In this document: in pieces, positions 52,756 to 61,210 of the stretch
How positions within the stretch are numbered: the stretch's first letter is position 1
Layout: the number at the start of each line of letters is the position of its first letter
Assembly: GCA_947259225.1 (NCBI GenBank)
Contig: CAMYLK010000006.1
Span: 62,001 to 126,000 of the forward strand
From: an uncultured Desulfobulbaceae bacterium
GTDB lineage: Bacteria; Desulfobacterota; Desulfobulbia; Desulfobulbales; Desulfobulbaceae
DNA: 64,000 bases
Direction: 5' to 3'
Notes under the pieces: generated by a model
Databases searched by the model: none
Told to the model about the DNA's origin: nothing
Seen by the model: only the letters and a program-made list of their open reading frames with translations
Made by a program: the position numbers and the translations under genes

Positions 52756-53798
52756 AGAAGATAACCGCCCTTGGCCTTTTCTCAGGAGGTCTGGATTCAA
52801 TGCTTGCCTGCCGGGTTATTGCATCACAGGACATCCGTGTAGTAGCACTGAAGTTTATAACGCCTTTTTTTGACGATCATCTCAGGGAAAAAGAAGAACA
52901 GTACAGGAAGACCGTAAAAGATAAATACGGCATCGATGTCAGGATTGTGGACCTGAGTGAAGGATATATAGAACTGCTTAAAAATCCGCAGCATGGGTAC
53001 GGCAAACATTTTAATCCCTGCATCGATTGCAAGATCTTTATGCTGTGCAGGGCCAGGAAGATGATGGCTGAATATAACGCCTCATTTCTTTTTACCGGGG
53101 AGGTGCTGGGTCAGAGGCCCATGTCCCAGAGGCGTGACACTTTAAGGGTGATAGAAAGGGACAGCGGATGTGAGGATATCCTGTTGCGGCCGCTGTGTGC
53201 CAAGCGGCTGCCGGAAACATTACCGGAAAGGGAAGGGGTGGTCGACCGGGAGAAACTCTATGGATTTACCGGCCGGGGCCGAGGGCCGCAGATCGAACTG
53301 GCTGCATCTTTCGGCATTACTGATTATCCTAACCCTGCCGGGGGGTGTATTCTGACAGACCCCAACCTGGGCACCAGGATAGAAAAATTATATCGGGGTG
53401 AATTATCTCTCGTTAGTCATGATTTCCGGGTCAGCGATATTCGCCTTTTGCTTGTTGGCCGCCAGTTCAGCCTGCCGTATGGAGCCTGGATGGTACTGGG
53501 CAGGAATGAGGAGGAAAACGACAGGATTGCACAATTAGCCGAAGAAGATGACTGGCTCATAGAAATGACAGATCGTCCCGGCCCGACAGGTCTTTTGCGC
53601 CGAACAGCTCAGAACACAACCGACAAACTGGAGGAGCTGGAAATCATAAGACTTGCCGCAGGCCTGATTACCCGCTACGCCAGGAAAATTGACGGCAAGA
53701 GTTTGCCCGGTGATGTGAAGATCGACAAAGGAACAGAGACTCTGACAGTTCGCGGGGAGCCCCTTGACGATGAATTGTTTCAGGGCTGGATGATGTGA
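52752..53798 (+). CDS. ThiI-like PP-loop protein, probable tRNA-modifying enzyme
   Basis: 348 residues. PP-loop ATP pyrophosphatase motif ALGLFSGGLDSMLACRVI at residues 6-23, a CxxC-type pair in FNPCIDCKIFMLCRARKM, and PNPAGGCILTDP further on. The C-terminal ~120 residues resemble the NFACT-R-like add-on found in proteins called tRNA 4-thiouridine synthase or archaeal-type tRNA 2-thiolation. It likely adenylates uridine in tRNA for sulfur transfer; the exact position is not clear from sequence. Translationally coupled to recN through ATGA. Confidence 0.75.
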   Translation: MKKITALGLFSGGLDSMLACRVIASQDIRVVALKFITPFFDDHLREKEEQYRKTVKDKYGIDVRIVDLSEGYIELLKNPQHGYGKHFNPCIDCKIFMLCRARKMMAEYNASFLFTGEVLGQRPMSQRRDTLRVIERDSGCEDILLRPLCAKRLPETLPEREGVVDREKLYGFTGRGRGPQIELAASFGITDYPNPAGGCILTDPNLGTRIEKLYRGELSLVSHDFRVSDIRLLLVGRQFSLPYGAWMVLGRNEEENDRIAQLAEEDDWLIEMTDRPGPTGLLRRTAQNTTDKLEELEIIRLAAGLITRYARKIDGKSLPGDVKIDKGTETLTVRGEPLDDELFQGWMM

Positions 53799-53904
53799 TA
53801 ATTTACTTAGGACAGCCACTTTATTTATGTAATAGTTGAACAATTGGTTTTCCGGGCAGATCAGAGTTCAGTGACTCTGCCGGGAAAGTTTGCGAACTGT
53901 TATG

Positions 53905-54006
53905 GGGTACTGGAGCATTGGAGTCCTGGTAGAAGCGAAAGCCCTAAGATTAACTTGAATTGCTCCTTTGACTACTCCATTACTCCATCATTCCACCGCT
54001 CCAGCA
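53905..54006. repeat. GGAG/CTCC-rich imperfect inverted repeat
   Basis: CTGGAGCATTGGAGTCCTGG at 53910 faces ACTCCATTACTCCATCATTC and CCGCTCCAG at 53973-54004 across ~45 bases. Each arm is itself made of short (T/C)GGA(G/A) or CTCCAT units. It lies alone in the 285-base gap between two genes, with no ORF. It looks like a dispersed intergenic repeat unit. Confidence 0.45.
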
Positions 54007-54083
54007 GATAGTCGCTAGAGGGGGAAGATCATTTATCCTCTCCAATCGGGAAACAAGCGCCGGAGTCTCGTTGCCAAAATTTT

Positions 54084-54773
54084 TTACTGCTTCTGTGTCA
54101 TCCGTAATATCATTTCCCCGTAATCTATGACATGAAAGTCCTCAGGTACAGAAAAACCGCCGGATGGTATTGGGGCATTTTTTTCCAGGCGGATGATCCG
54201 GTAGCTTTCTTCACCATCCTCTTCCACCAGCCTGAGCGGCAAGCCTATTTTTTTATATTCGAGAGCGTTCTCTGCTTTTGCACAAGGATTTTCTTTCTCA
54301 TTCATATCGTCTCCCTGGGGGAACATCTCTTTCATTCCATTGATAAATCCCAGAAGGCTGAATTCATTCACAACTTTATTGGATGTAAATGACTCTATAC
54401 ATTTTTTCCCTTTGAATGAAACAGTGTAGTGCTTAGTTGGGTATCCGGCTATGTCAGGCCCATTGCCCACATGCGTGACCGTGTAGTCCGGTTCTTCCAT
54501 ATTTTTGCCGCTCTCGGAAATCGAGGCGACAATACCGCTCATATCCAAAACCTGTTTATTTTCCGGGTTAACGAGGTACATTTTTTTTCGGCTGAAGTCC
54601 ATGAGCATGTATTGGCTGCTTTCAACAGTCTCGGCCCGTAACTGATCACCCTCGACCCAGGTTTTCTGAACAACGGCATCAGATTCCAGGGACTCTATCA
54701 AGGTTGCTGACAGAGCTTGACTGTGTATCGATATGAATTGAATAAAAAGAATAAGGGCAATATTAATTCTCAT
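54084..54773 (-). CDS. exported protein, DUF4412-like
   Basis: 229 residues from ATG 54773 (MRINIALILFIQFISIHSQALSA, a clear signal peptide; GGGAG upstream). The track's longer start puts 20 extra residues before the signal. The mature part has WVEGDQLRAE, MLMDFSRKKMYLVNPENKQV and GYPTKHYTVSFKGKKCIESF, the beta-rich pattern of periplasmic DUF4412-type proteins. No catalytic motif; function unknown. Confidence 0.65.
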   Translation of the reverse strand: MRINIALILFIQFISIHSQALSATLIESLESDAVVQKTWVEGDQLRAETVESSQYMLMDFSRKKMYLVNPENKQVLDMSGIVASISESGKNMEEPDYTVTHVGNGPDIAGYPTKHYTVSFKGKKCIESFTSNKVVNEFSLLGFINGMKEMFPQGDDMNEKENPCAKAENALEYKKIGLPLRLVEEDGEESYRIIRLEKNAPIPSGGFSVPEDFHVIDYGEMILRMTQKQ

Positions 54774-55010
54774 AACATGTTTCTCCCGGAAACTGTTGAC
54801 TGAAACCCTGTTCAGGAAAATAGAGTTGAACATAATACTTTACTCAAATGTTCAACAATGACGGAGGTTTAACCATATCGCAGCATTCTTTCAAGTATTT
54901 CCCTTCATTTTTTCAAAAATACCGATATGATTATATACAGGTATCATGAGCAATGCCTGGTAAATTTGATAAAACATATCTGCTCAACTCAATATATATA
55001 ATGGATCCGG

Positions 55011-56813
55011 GTGAATCGATTATCTGAATTATTGTCTTCCCTGAAAGTAAGAATTCTTGGGGGCGTTTTTTGTATTTATTTCCTGGCAATGGGCATGGTC
55101 CTGTACGGAGTATGGACATATCAGCGGACTAAACTTGTCGACATGAACAGCCAGCATGCCATACAGATGTCCGATGTGATTGTTGCCGGGCTTCGTTCAT
55201 CCATGCTGCAGAATGACAGGGCAGAAAGCATGAGAAGTATCAGAAAGATACTTCAGGTTGCAGATACATCCAGGATAAATGTCCTTAACCTGAACGGCAG
55301 GATCGTGATGACAAGCGACCCTGATCTGAAAAATAAGATCCTGGATAAAAAGATCCATCCATCCTGCACAAATTGTCATGGTCCTGAAAATGAACTCGAC
55401 AGGACATCTTCCTTCATTGATGAGCATGGAGAAAAGTATATTTCCATTGCCACATCTATCAGGAACGAACCTGCCTGTTACGGGTGCCATGATAAAAAAA
55501 ACAAAATTATAGGTATTCTTCTCGTCGAGTCTTCTTTCAGCAGAACAACTGCCATGCTCGAGGAACTGGCGCAACGTGTCGTGCTGACAGGTATTTTCGC
55601 ATTCTTTGTCGGTGCTCTTCTTATCCATTACATCGTTACCCGTTTTTTTACACAACCCCTGCATGCCCTTCAGCGCGGTTTTGAAAATGTCGGAAAAGGT
55701 GATTTTTCCCATTGGGTTTATGTACAAGGCGGAGGAGAGATAGGCTATATGGCCGACTCTTTTAACGTGATGAGCCGTGCAATCGGCCGTTTCGTCAACG
55801 AAATCAAAGACAAAACCGAGGAAGTTTCAGCCCATTATACTATTGTTGACAGCCTGAGCCGGACCATTGAAAAGAAAAAGCTCAAGGAAGTGGTTGTTGA
55901 TCTCCTCAGAAGCCTGCTCAGAGCAGAATGTGTCGCTATGGCCCTTACTGTTGAAAGGCACGATCATCTCTTTGAGGTGGTGACGATTAAGAGGGGAGAC
56001 AAACGGTATTATCATGGCTATTACGATGCTGATTCCGAGGAACCTGAACAGTGCGCCCTGACCCGTAAGGATATACTGAAATGGATGGGAGGGCACTGTA
56101 TCCCGGTTGTATTGTCCTCTGATGGCGCAAAATTGCTTTTGCACCTGGAGCATAAAAATCTGTCAGTAGGATTGATAAGTTTAGTTAAACCAGATGGTGA
56201 AGTTTTTTCAGCCTCCGAGCAGAAAATTATCCCTGTGCTGGCACATCACATTACAGTTTCACTTGCCAACGCCCAGCTTTTCGACATGGCTATCACCGAT
56301 GGGTTAACGACATTGTACACAAAACGTTATTATCAGAAGAAAATAGACGACTATATTGAAAACTTTCATTCTGCCAAGCGCGGATTCTGTCTACTTATGA
56401 TGGATGTTGATCATTTTAAACAGGTAAATGATGAGTACGGGCATCCTGTCGGTGACAAGGTGCTCATACATATAGCTGAACTGATAAGGTCAAATATCAG
56501 ACATGGCGACACCCCTTTCCGGATTGGTGGTGAGGAGTTTGCAGCGCTTCTCAAGGGCGACAGTCTTGAAGCGGCTGTAAGGATAGCTGAAAGGGTAAGG
56601 CTGGCAGCAGAAAAAACAACGGTAAAAGTTGATAACTTCCCCCCCATTTCAAAAACGCTCAGTTTCGGGATAGCATGCTTCCCCCATCATTTCAGTAAGG
56701 CCGAAGAAATAATCAATGCTGCCGATGCCGCTTTATACGAGGCTAAACGGAAAGGTCGAAATCAGATAGTTGTTTATTGCCGTCACACTGCTCAAAACGA
56801 AGGTAGTGAATAG
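55011..56813 (+). CDS. diguanylate cyclase with c-type heme sensor, HAMP and GAF
   Basis: 600 residues from GTG 55011. Membrane helix 1 (about 13-35), a periplasmic sensor with two heme-c sites, SCTNCHG near 120 and CYGCHD near 155, helix 2 (about 190-212), HAMP (FTQPLHALQRGFENVGKGDFS), a GAF-like domain (about 285-420) and a GGDEF domain (about 430-590) with MMDVDHFKQVNDEYGHPVG and the active RIGGEEFAAL. It makes c-di-GMP in response to periplasmic redox state or a gas ligand. The catalytic motif is intact. Likely feeds the PilZ proteins in this window, though that is inference. Confidence 0.85.
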   Translation: MNRLSELLSSLKVRILGGVFCIYFLAMGMVLYGVWTYQRTKLVDMNSQHAIQMSDVIVAGLRSSMLQNDRAESMRSIRKILQVADTSRINVLNLNGRIVMTSDPDLKNKILDKKIHPSCTNCHGPENELDRTSSFIDEHGEKYISIATSIRNEPACYGCHDKKNKIIGILLVESSFSRTTAMLEELAQRVVLTGIFAFFVGALLIHYIVTRFFTQPLHALQRGFENVGKGDFSHWVYVQGGGEIGYMADSFNVMSRAIGRFVNEIKDKTEEVSAHYTIVDSLSRTIEKKKLKEVVVDLLRSLLRAECVAMALTVERHDHLFEVVTIKRGDKRYYHGYYDADSEEPEQCALTRKDILKWMGGHCIPVVLSSDGAKLLLHLEHKNLSVGLISLVKPDGEVFSASEQKIIPVLAHHITVSLANAQLFDMAITDGLTTLYTKRYYQKKIDDYIENFHSAKRGFCLLMMDVDHFKQVNDEYGHPVGDKVLIHIAELIRSNIRHGDTPFRIGGEEFAALLKGDSLEAAVRIAERVRLAAEKTTVKVDNFPPISKTLSFGIACFPHHFSKAEEIINAADAALYEAKRKGRNQIVVYCRHTAQNEGSE

Positions 56814-56921
56814 TCAGCAAGGGGGTTGGTTGTAACGTAAATCTGATTTTGGAATATTTGGCTGGAGTCCTGACAACCGGCTGTCTGTTCCGGCTGAACT
56901 GTAAAGAGGAAAAAAAAGGGT

Positions 56922-57830
56922 TCATTCCTCTTTAGCAATTTTGCCATAAACGTTGTTTACCGGGGGTGTGCCACGGTGTTCAAGTGATATCTGGAATTCA
57001 TTCAGCGATGGTTTGTTTTCTCGGTTATACGCTACAAGGGCCTTTACTCCCTCCCATCCCAATTCTCCCCGCTCGGCCATCCAGGTCAGCTCTTCAAGGG
57101 CAGTGCGGTTATCATAAGATATAGGCCTGTAGGGACGCTGGGCAACAAGGGCGTCATAAATATCGCAGACAGTGGTAATCTCCGCCATGAGATTATTCTG
57201 CCGGATTCCCTGTGGATAACCTGAACCGTCACGACGCTCATGGTGGTCACGGGCAATGACGGCCGCTGCACATGTGTGATCTTTAAAGTAATAGCTCAGC
57301 AGAACATACCCGGCCAGGGCATGATGTTTCATCAGCTCGAGTTCGGTCTGGGTCAGTGGTTTCTTCTTGAGCAGGATGGATAGGGGAACGGAGATTTTGC
57401 CAAAGTCATGCGTCGGTCCGATTCCAACAAGATCATCCAGTTGATGTTCCTGGTGATCGGATTTGAGATACTGGCCAATAAGGGTGGACAATGCGGAAAT
57501 AATGAGCATATGCCTGTAGGTATGAAAATCATTGTCTCTGAAATAATCCAGACCGTTAAGGATCGTGACCGGCAGGTGAATATGCTCCATGGCTTGAACA
57601 ATACAATCAACAATTTCTTCTTCAGAAAAGATAACATCAAAAGGTTGAATACGAAATTGCCTCATAAGATCACTTCGTACATTGCCGTACTCAAGCAGAG
57701 AACTTAATTCATGATGTTCCCGGTTTCTGCTGCAGAGGTCCAGCATGAACTCTTCTGTCAATTCAGTCCCCGCAGTTGCCAGGACCTGATTATTCAGGTG
57801 GTATACAGGAAATTGTATTACAGGGTTCAT
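56922..57830 (-). CDS. HD-GYP domain protein, probable c-di-GMP phosphodiesterase
   Basis: 302 residues. No receiver or membrane segment. The HD-GYP domain runs from about residue 105 to 255: YRHMLIISALSTLIGQYL, GPTHDFGKISVPLSILLKK (HD), MKHHALAGYVLL, IARDHHERRDGSGYPQGI (HHExxDGxGYP) and ITTVCDIYDALVAQRPYR. All metal-ligand positions I can check are present. It would break c-di-GMP to pGpG or GMP. It converges on the heme diguanylate cyclase gene, so synthesis and breakdown genes are side by side. Confidence 0.85.
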   Translation of the reverse strand: MNPVIQFPVYHLNNQVLATAGTELTEEFMLDLCSRNREHHELSSLLEYGNVRSDLMRQFRIQPFDVIFSEEEIVDCIVQAMEHIHLPVTILNGLDYFRDNDFHTYRHMLIISALSTLIGQYLKSDHQEHQLDDLVGIGPTHDFGKISVPLSILLKKKPLTQTELELMKHHALAGYVLLSYYFKDHTCAAAVIARDHHERRDGSGYPQGIRQNNLMAEITTVCDIYDALVAQRPYRPISYDNRTALEELTWMAERGELGWEGVKALVAYNRENKPSLNEFQISLEHRGTPPVNNVYGKIAKEE

Positions 57831-57965
57831 CTGATACGTAATGTTTGGTTTGGCGGAGAGGTTAAATAGATAAAATCAGCATATTATGATCTTTTTAAAT
57901 TTACATGTTTGCCGAATGGCATACTATACACTAATTGCAGCTAATAAAAGTAATTAATCTTGACA

Positions 57966-58021
57966 AATAAGTGCAAATTGAAATGAGACAAGGTCCTGTC
58001 AGGTTGATTTATGCACTTATT
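57966..58021. repeat. 10-bp inverted repeat downstream of the dCMP deaminase gene
   Basis: AATAAGTGCA (57966-57975) and TGCACTTATT (58012-58021) are perfect mirror arms with 36 bases between them. It sits between the dCMP deaminase stop and the HD-GYP start, so it could be an operator or weak terminator; no T run follows. Confidence 0.3.
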
Positions 58022-58064
58022 GCAATGGACTGTCACTTCAGTTTCCCCCTCCCATCTAAAGATC

Positions 58065-58553
58065 TCAGGCGTATTCCAGGAGGATGCTTTTCCGACCGGT
58101 AATGAATTGGCGGTAAGGTATATTTGCCCGCTCAAGCATTACTTTCGAGGCTTTGACCGAGTCTGTATCACGGTATATATCAGACAGATATATTATTTCC
58201 CGGATACCTGACTGGATGATTACCTTGGTACATTCATTACAGGGAAACAGGGCAACATAAATACGGGAACCGGTAAGATCTGCAGATATTGAATTGAGTA
58301 CAGCATTCAGTTCTGCGTGACAGACAAAGGGGTATTTCGTGTCGAGATAATCGCCTTCACGGTCCCATGGGAGCTCGTCATCTGAACATCCCCAGGGGAA
58401 TCCGTTATATCCGACTCCGACAATTTTGTTCTGAGCGTTTGCCACACAGGCCCCAACCTGGGTATTTGGGTCTTTAGACCTCATCCCTGAAAGGATGGCA
58501 ACAGCCATGAAATATTCGTCCCAGGAAAGGTAATCGGTCCTTTTTCCAATCAT
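58065..58553 (-). CDS. dCMP deaminase family protein
   Basis: 162 residues with the zinc-deaminase motifs CHAELNAVLN (HAE) and FPCNECTKVIIQSGI (PCxxC), preceded by DPNTQVGACVANAQNKIVGVGYNGFPWGCSDDE. It deaminates dCMP to dUMP for thymidylate synthesis. The inserted loop after GYNGFP is typical of the dCMP rather than cytidine group. AGAGAAG precedes ATG 58553. Confidence 0.9.
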   Translation of the reverse strand: MIGKRTDYLSWDEYFMAVAILSGMRSKDPNTQVGACVANAQNKIVGVGYNGFPWGCSDDELPWDREGDYLDTKYPFVCHAELNAVLNSISADLTGSRIYVALFPCNECTKVIIQSGIREIIYLSDIYRDTDSVKASKVMLERANIPYRQFITGRKSILLEYA

Positions 58554-58572
58554 GATTCTTCTCTGCTGTCTC

Positions 58573-59403
58573 TTATTGTGATTGTTTGTACGTTTGTCTT
58601 CTCTCTCGCCAGTTTTTCGCCCCGGTTACCTTATCAACGAATCCCTTGATTGCCTGAAAGTACTTCATGCCGGTTACCGCAATGATTGAATTGTGATCGG
58701 CTCCCGGAACAATCTGCAACTCTTTTGATTTGGCCGCGCAGGCAAGGTGCAGCTTTTCTGCATGCCATAGTGGAATAAGAGTGTCCCGCTGACCATGGAG
58801 GATATATGTAGGCGTGGTAACCGAACCTATTTTGACAGTGTTGTTGAAGCAGTCTTCTTCTGCTATGTCCATTGCTGCAAGATCAATGCCCAAAGTCTTG
58901 GCCAGCGGGATAGTATCGGCAAAACCGCTTTCAATAATAAGACCGCTGATATCATCGTTATACCGTGCAGCAAGATCAATTGCGCAGGCGCTGCCCAATG
59001 ACCTGCCCATAATAATAATTTTTCCGGTATACCCGTTTTCCACAAGCCATTTCACAGCCTCCGTATATATGACGCGGGAGTCTTCTATCAGTGATGTAGC
59101 AGAAGGGCTGCCTGTGCTCCATCCGTAACCGCGGTAATCGGCTATAAGGAAGTTAAGTCCCAGGCGGGTGTACAAAGGACCAATATCATCATAATCAGGC
59201 ACAATTTCTCCGTTGCCATGGAAGAATAGAATTACCGGTGCGTCTTTTTGTGCGGCGAAAAGACGGCAGCCGATAATAACATCCTTATCCACCTGGATAT
59301 CCAGGTCAGTAGCATGAGGGGGTGGTTGATTTTTAGTTGTTGATCGTGGATGAAAAAGGACATTAAGGATGTCCGGGCGATCCAGTTTATGTAGGTTTGA
59401 CAT
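58573..59403 (-). CDS. alpha/beta hydrolase
   Basis: 276 residues from ATG 59403 (MSNLHKLDRPDILNVLFHPR), where AGGGGA lies upstream and family members begin; the track's 90 extra residues are unlikely, although part of them resembles a signal peptide. FFHGNGEIVPDY (oxyanion region), IMGRSLGSACAIDLA (nucleophile Ser in GRSLGS), ILHGQRDTLIPLWHA (acid Asp) and PGADHNSII (His) give a full triad. Substrate unknown; probably an esterase or acyl hydrolase in the cytoplasm. Confidence 0.85.
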   Translation of the reverse strand: MSNLHKLDRPDILNVLFHPRSTTKNQPPPHATDLDIQVDKDVIIGCRLFAAQKDAPVILFFHGNGEIVPDYDDIGPLYTRLGLNFLIADYRGYGWSTGSPSATSLIEDSRVIYTEAVKWLVENGYTGKIIIMGRSLGSACAIDLAARYNDDISGLIIESGFADTIPLAKTLGIDLAAMDIAEEDCFNNTVKIGSVTTPTYILHGQRDTLIPLWHAEKLHLACAAKSKELQIVPGADHNSIIAVTGMKYFQAIKGFVDKVTGAKNWRERRQTYKQSQ

Positions 59404-59578
59404 GGTTTCCCCTGCACCTGAAGTCGAACTGACGAAAAGGACCAAGCAGGTAAAGGCAAAACATAGATTAGCCTTAAGCCTGATCCAAAAAAGAGAATTG
59501 TAACGCTGTTTCAATTTGCATGACCGTATGTGGTGATCAGCCGATATTGTAGCCAACTTGTAGGTTCCGGTCAAATCT

Positions 59579-59845
59579 TCATGAAGTATTTGTTGTTTTT
59601 TTTCTGTTGCGGACCAATTTGAGGGCAAGCAGGAAGAGTGGCAGCAAGTGATAGAACAAGTCGAAAAGATCAACCGGCCTGGTCAGGTTTCCCTGGCCCA
59701 GCATCCGAAATTTTACAACTACATGAGGTTCCGGGACAAAAGGGGCCAGCCCCAGGAAAACTGCAGCCGCAACGAGAAGAGAGGTCGGTATCCGGTCAAG
59801 CCATTTCATGGGAGTGAAATTAGACGGGTTATGGTTTATCGCCAC
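59579..59845 (-). CDS. small two-helix membrane protein
   Basis: 88 residues (76 if ATG 59809, MKWLDRIPTSLL, is the start). MKWLDRIP, GLAPFVPEPHVVVKFRML and DLFDLFYHLLPLFLLALKL form a compact conserved family that databases often mislabel as RND transporter. Two hydrophobic segments suggest an inner-membrane protein; function unknown. The GTG start overlaps the ppsR-type gene by 10 bases. Confidence 0.65.
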   Translation of the reverse strand: MAINHNPSNFTPMKWLDRIPTSLLVAAAVFLGLAPFVPEPHVVVKFRMLGQGNLTRPVDLFDLFYHLLPLFLLALKLVRNRKKTTNTS

Positions 59846-60654
59846 TTGTTTTTTGATATACCGACCGTCTGGGTGACCTGGACCGATATTTCTTCGATTG
59901 ATCTGCCTTCAGTGCCGATAGTTGGAATATTGTACTTCAAAAATATTTCCTGGGCCTGGTTCAATTCATTGGTACAGGTTGACAGCTTTGCATAATTGCT
60001 GCCCCTGTAACGTGTCTGTCTCATTTTATGCAGGTGTTGCGGGGAAGTGGTGAGAGCAACGACCTTCTTCCTGTTGCGGACAATATCAGCGGGTAGTTCG
60101 TAAGTGTCAAGGTGATCGGATGTGATGGGAAAATTTGCAGCCTTGATCCCCATGTGGGTAGCTATATAAATGCTTACCGGAGTTTTTCCTGAACGTGAAA
60201 CACCGATAAGAATGACTTCTGCATCATCATATTCGCGGGTCCGCGTTCCATCGTCATGATCAATGGAATAATGAATGGCTTCAACCCGCTTCATGAGAGA
60301 CATGTTGTCTGTACTGCGCGAATAGCCGGTGACCCTGAGAGCCTTGGCCTCCAGACATGCTTCGAGCTCTTCAAGGATGTCACCGAAAATATTGAAGTAC
60401 TCTATCTCGGGTGTATCGAAAACCTTGCGAATTCTACGGTCCAGAAGACTGCAGAACACCAGGGGGCGACGGCCGCCGGATTTCTCAAGAATATATTTCA
60501 TGGCCTTCTCAGCATCGGCCTTGGTTTTCACGAAGGGTATTTTCTCCTGGTTAAAACCTATCTCCTGGAACTGGCAGAGGAGAGCCTGCCCCATATCTTC
60601 AGCGAGTAGACCGGTCGAACCGGAGATAAAGTAAACGTCCTTTGATGTCCACAT
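59836..60654 (-). CDS. ppsR: PpsR-type bifunctional kinase/pyrophosphorylase of PEP synthase
   Basis: 272 residues of the DUF299 family: VYFISGSTGLLAEDMGQALL at the start, P-loop GVSRSGKTPVSIYIA, and ALTTSPQHLHKMRQTR. These enzymes switch phosphoenolpyruvate synthase (or PPDK) off and on by ADP-dependent phosphorylation and phosphate-dependent dephosphorylation. The target gene is not in the window, so PpsR versus PDRP1 specificity cannot be settled. It follows the diheme cytochrome gene by 23 bases. Confidence 0.9.
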   Translation of the reverse strand: MWTSKDVYFISGSTGLLAEDMGQALLCQFQEIGFNQEKIPFVKTKADAEKAMKYILEKSGGRRPLVFCSLLDRRIRKVFDTPEIEYFNIFGDILEELEACLEAKALRVTGYSRSTDNMSLMKRVEAIHYSIDHDDGTRTREYDDAEVILIGVSRSGKTPVSIYIATHMGIKAANFPITSDHLDTYELPADIVRNRKKVVALTTSPQHLHKMRQTRYRGSNYAKLSTCTNELNQAQEIFLKYNIPTIGTEGRSIEEISVQVTQTVGISKNKWR

Positions 60655-60677
60655 GTTTTACTATCGATCCAGATGAA

Positions 60678-60956
60678 TTATTTTGGTTGCGGCAGCACAT
60701 CCCGTTTATGACAGAACAGGCAGCGGTACTTGGGAGGATGGTCTTCCGGAAGAGGATAAATCCCTTCAGGTCCGTGACATTCATTGCAAAATTTTTCAGC
60801 TTCCTTCTTGTTCATTGTCATAAAGCGTTCATGTTCCTGGTCATGCGGCAGTTTTGCCGTTGTTTCGGGAGGAGCATTCCAGAGAAACAGAAAAAGGCCT
60901 GCACAGAATATGACGAAAAGGAGGTTGTACACCAATATTTTTTTCTTACTGTCCAT
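60678..60956 (-). CDS. small membrane-anchored diheme c-type cytochrome
   Basis: 92 residues from ATG 60956 (MDSKKKILVYNLLFVIFCAG); GTG 60968 adds four. One N-terminal helix anchors it (VYNLLFVIFCAGLFLFLW), and the periplasmic part has two heme sites, FCNECHGPEG and RCLFCHKRDV, with an HDQEHERF stretch that may give axial His ligands. Likely a small electron carrier; partner unknown. Confidence 0.8.
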   Translation of the reverse strand: MDSKKKILVYNLLFVIFCAGLFLFLWNAPPETTAKLPHDQEHERFMTMNKKEAEKFCNECHGPEGIYPLPEDHPPKYRCLFCHKRDVLPQPK

Positions 60957-61210
60957 TTTGTTATCCACTTTATTTGTCCAGTTAAATCAGTTTTGCTCAG
61001 ATCATATTGTCTTTATAACAGGATACCCTTTTTTTAAAATTCATTCCCAGGAATTTGACATTTCATGTCTAAGCAAACAATTTTTGTCTCAATGAAGGGG
61101 AGTATATATCAGGTTGAAAAATTTTGAAGCGATAAAAAATACTTTTTGCCATCCAGGGTAATGGTGATGTTGACTGTGATCCCCTCTTGGGAACTCGAAT
61201 ATGCGGTGGT

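Noticed and set aside
59404-59673. N-terminal extension of the alpha/beta hydrolase with a signal-peptide-like stretch
   Set aside because: A good ribosome site and the family start are at 59403; the hydrophobic stretch is in frame but has no start codon with a ribosome site of its own.
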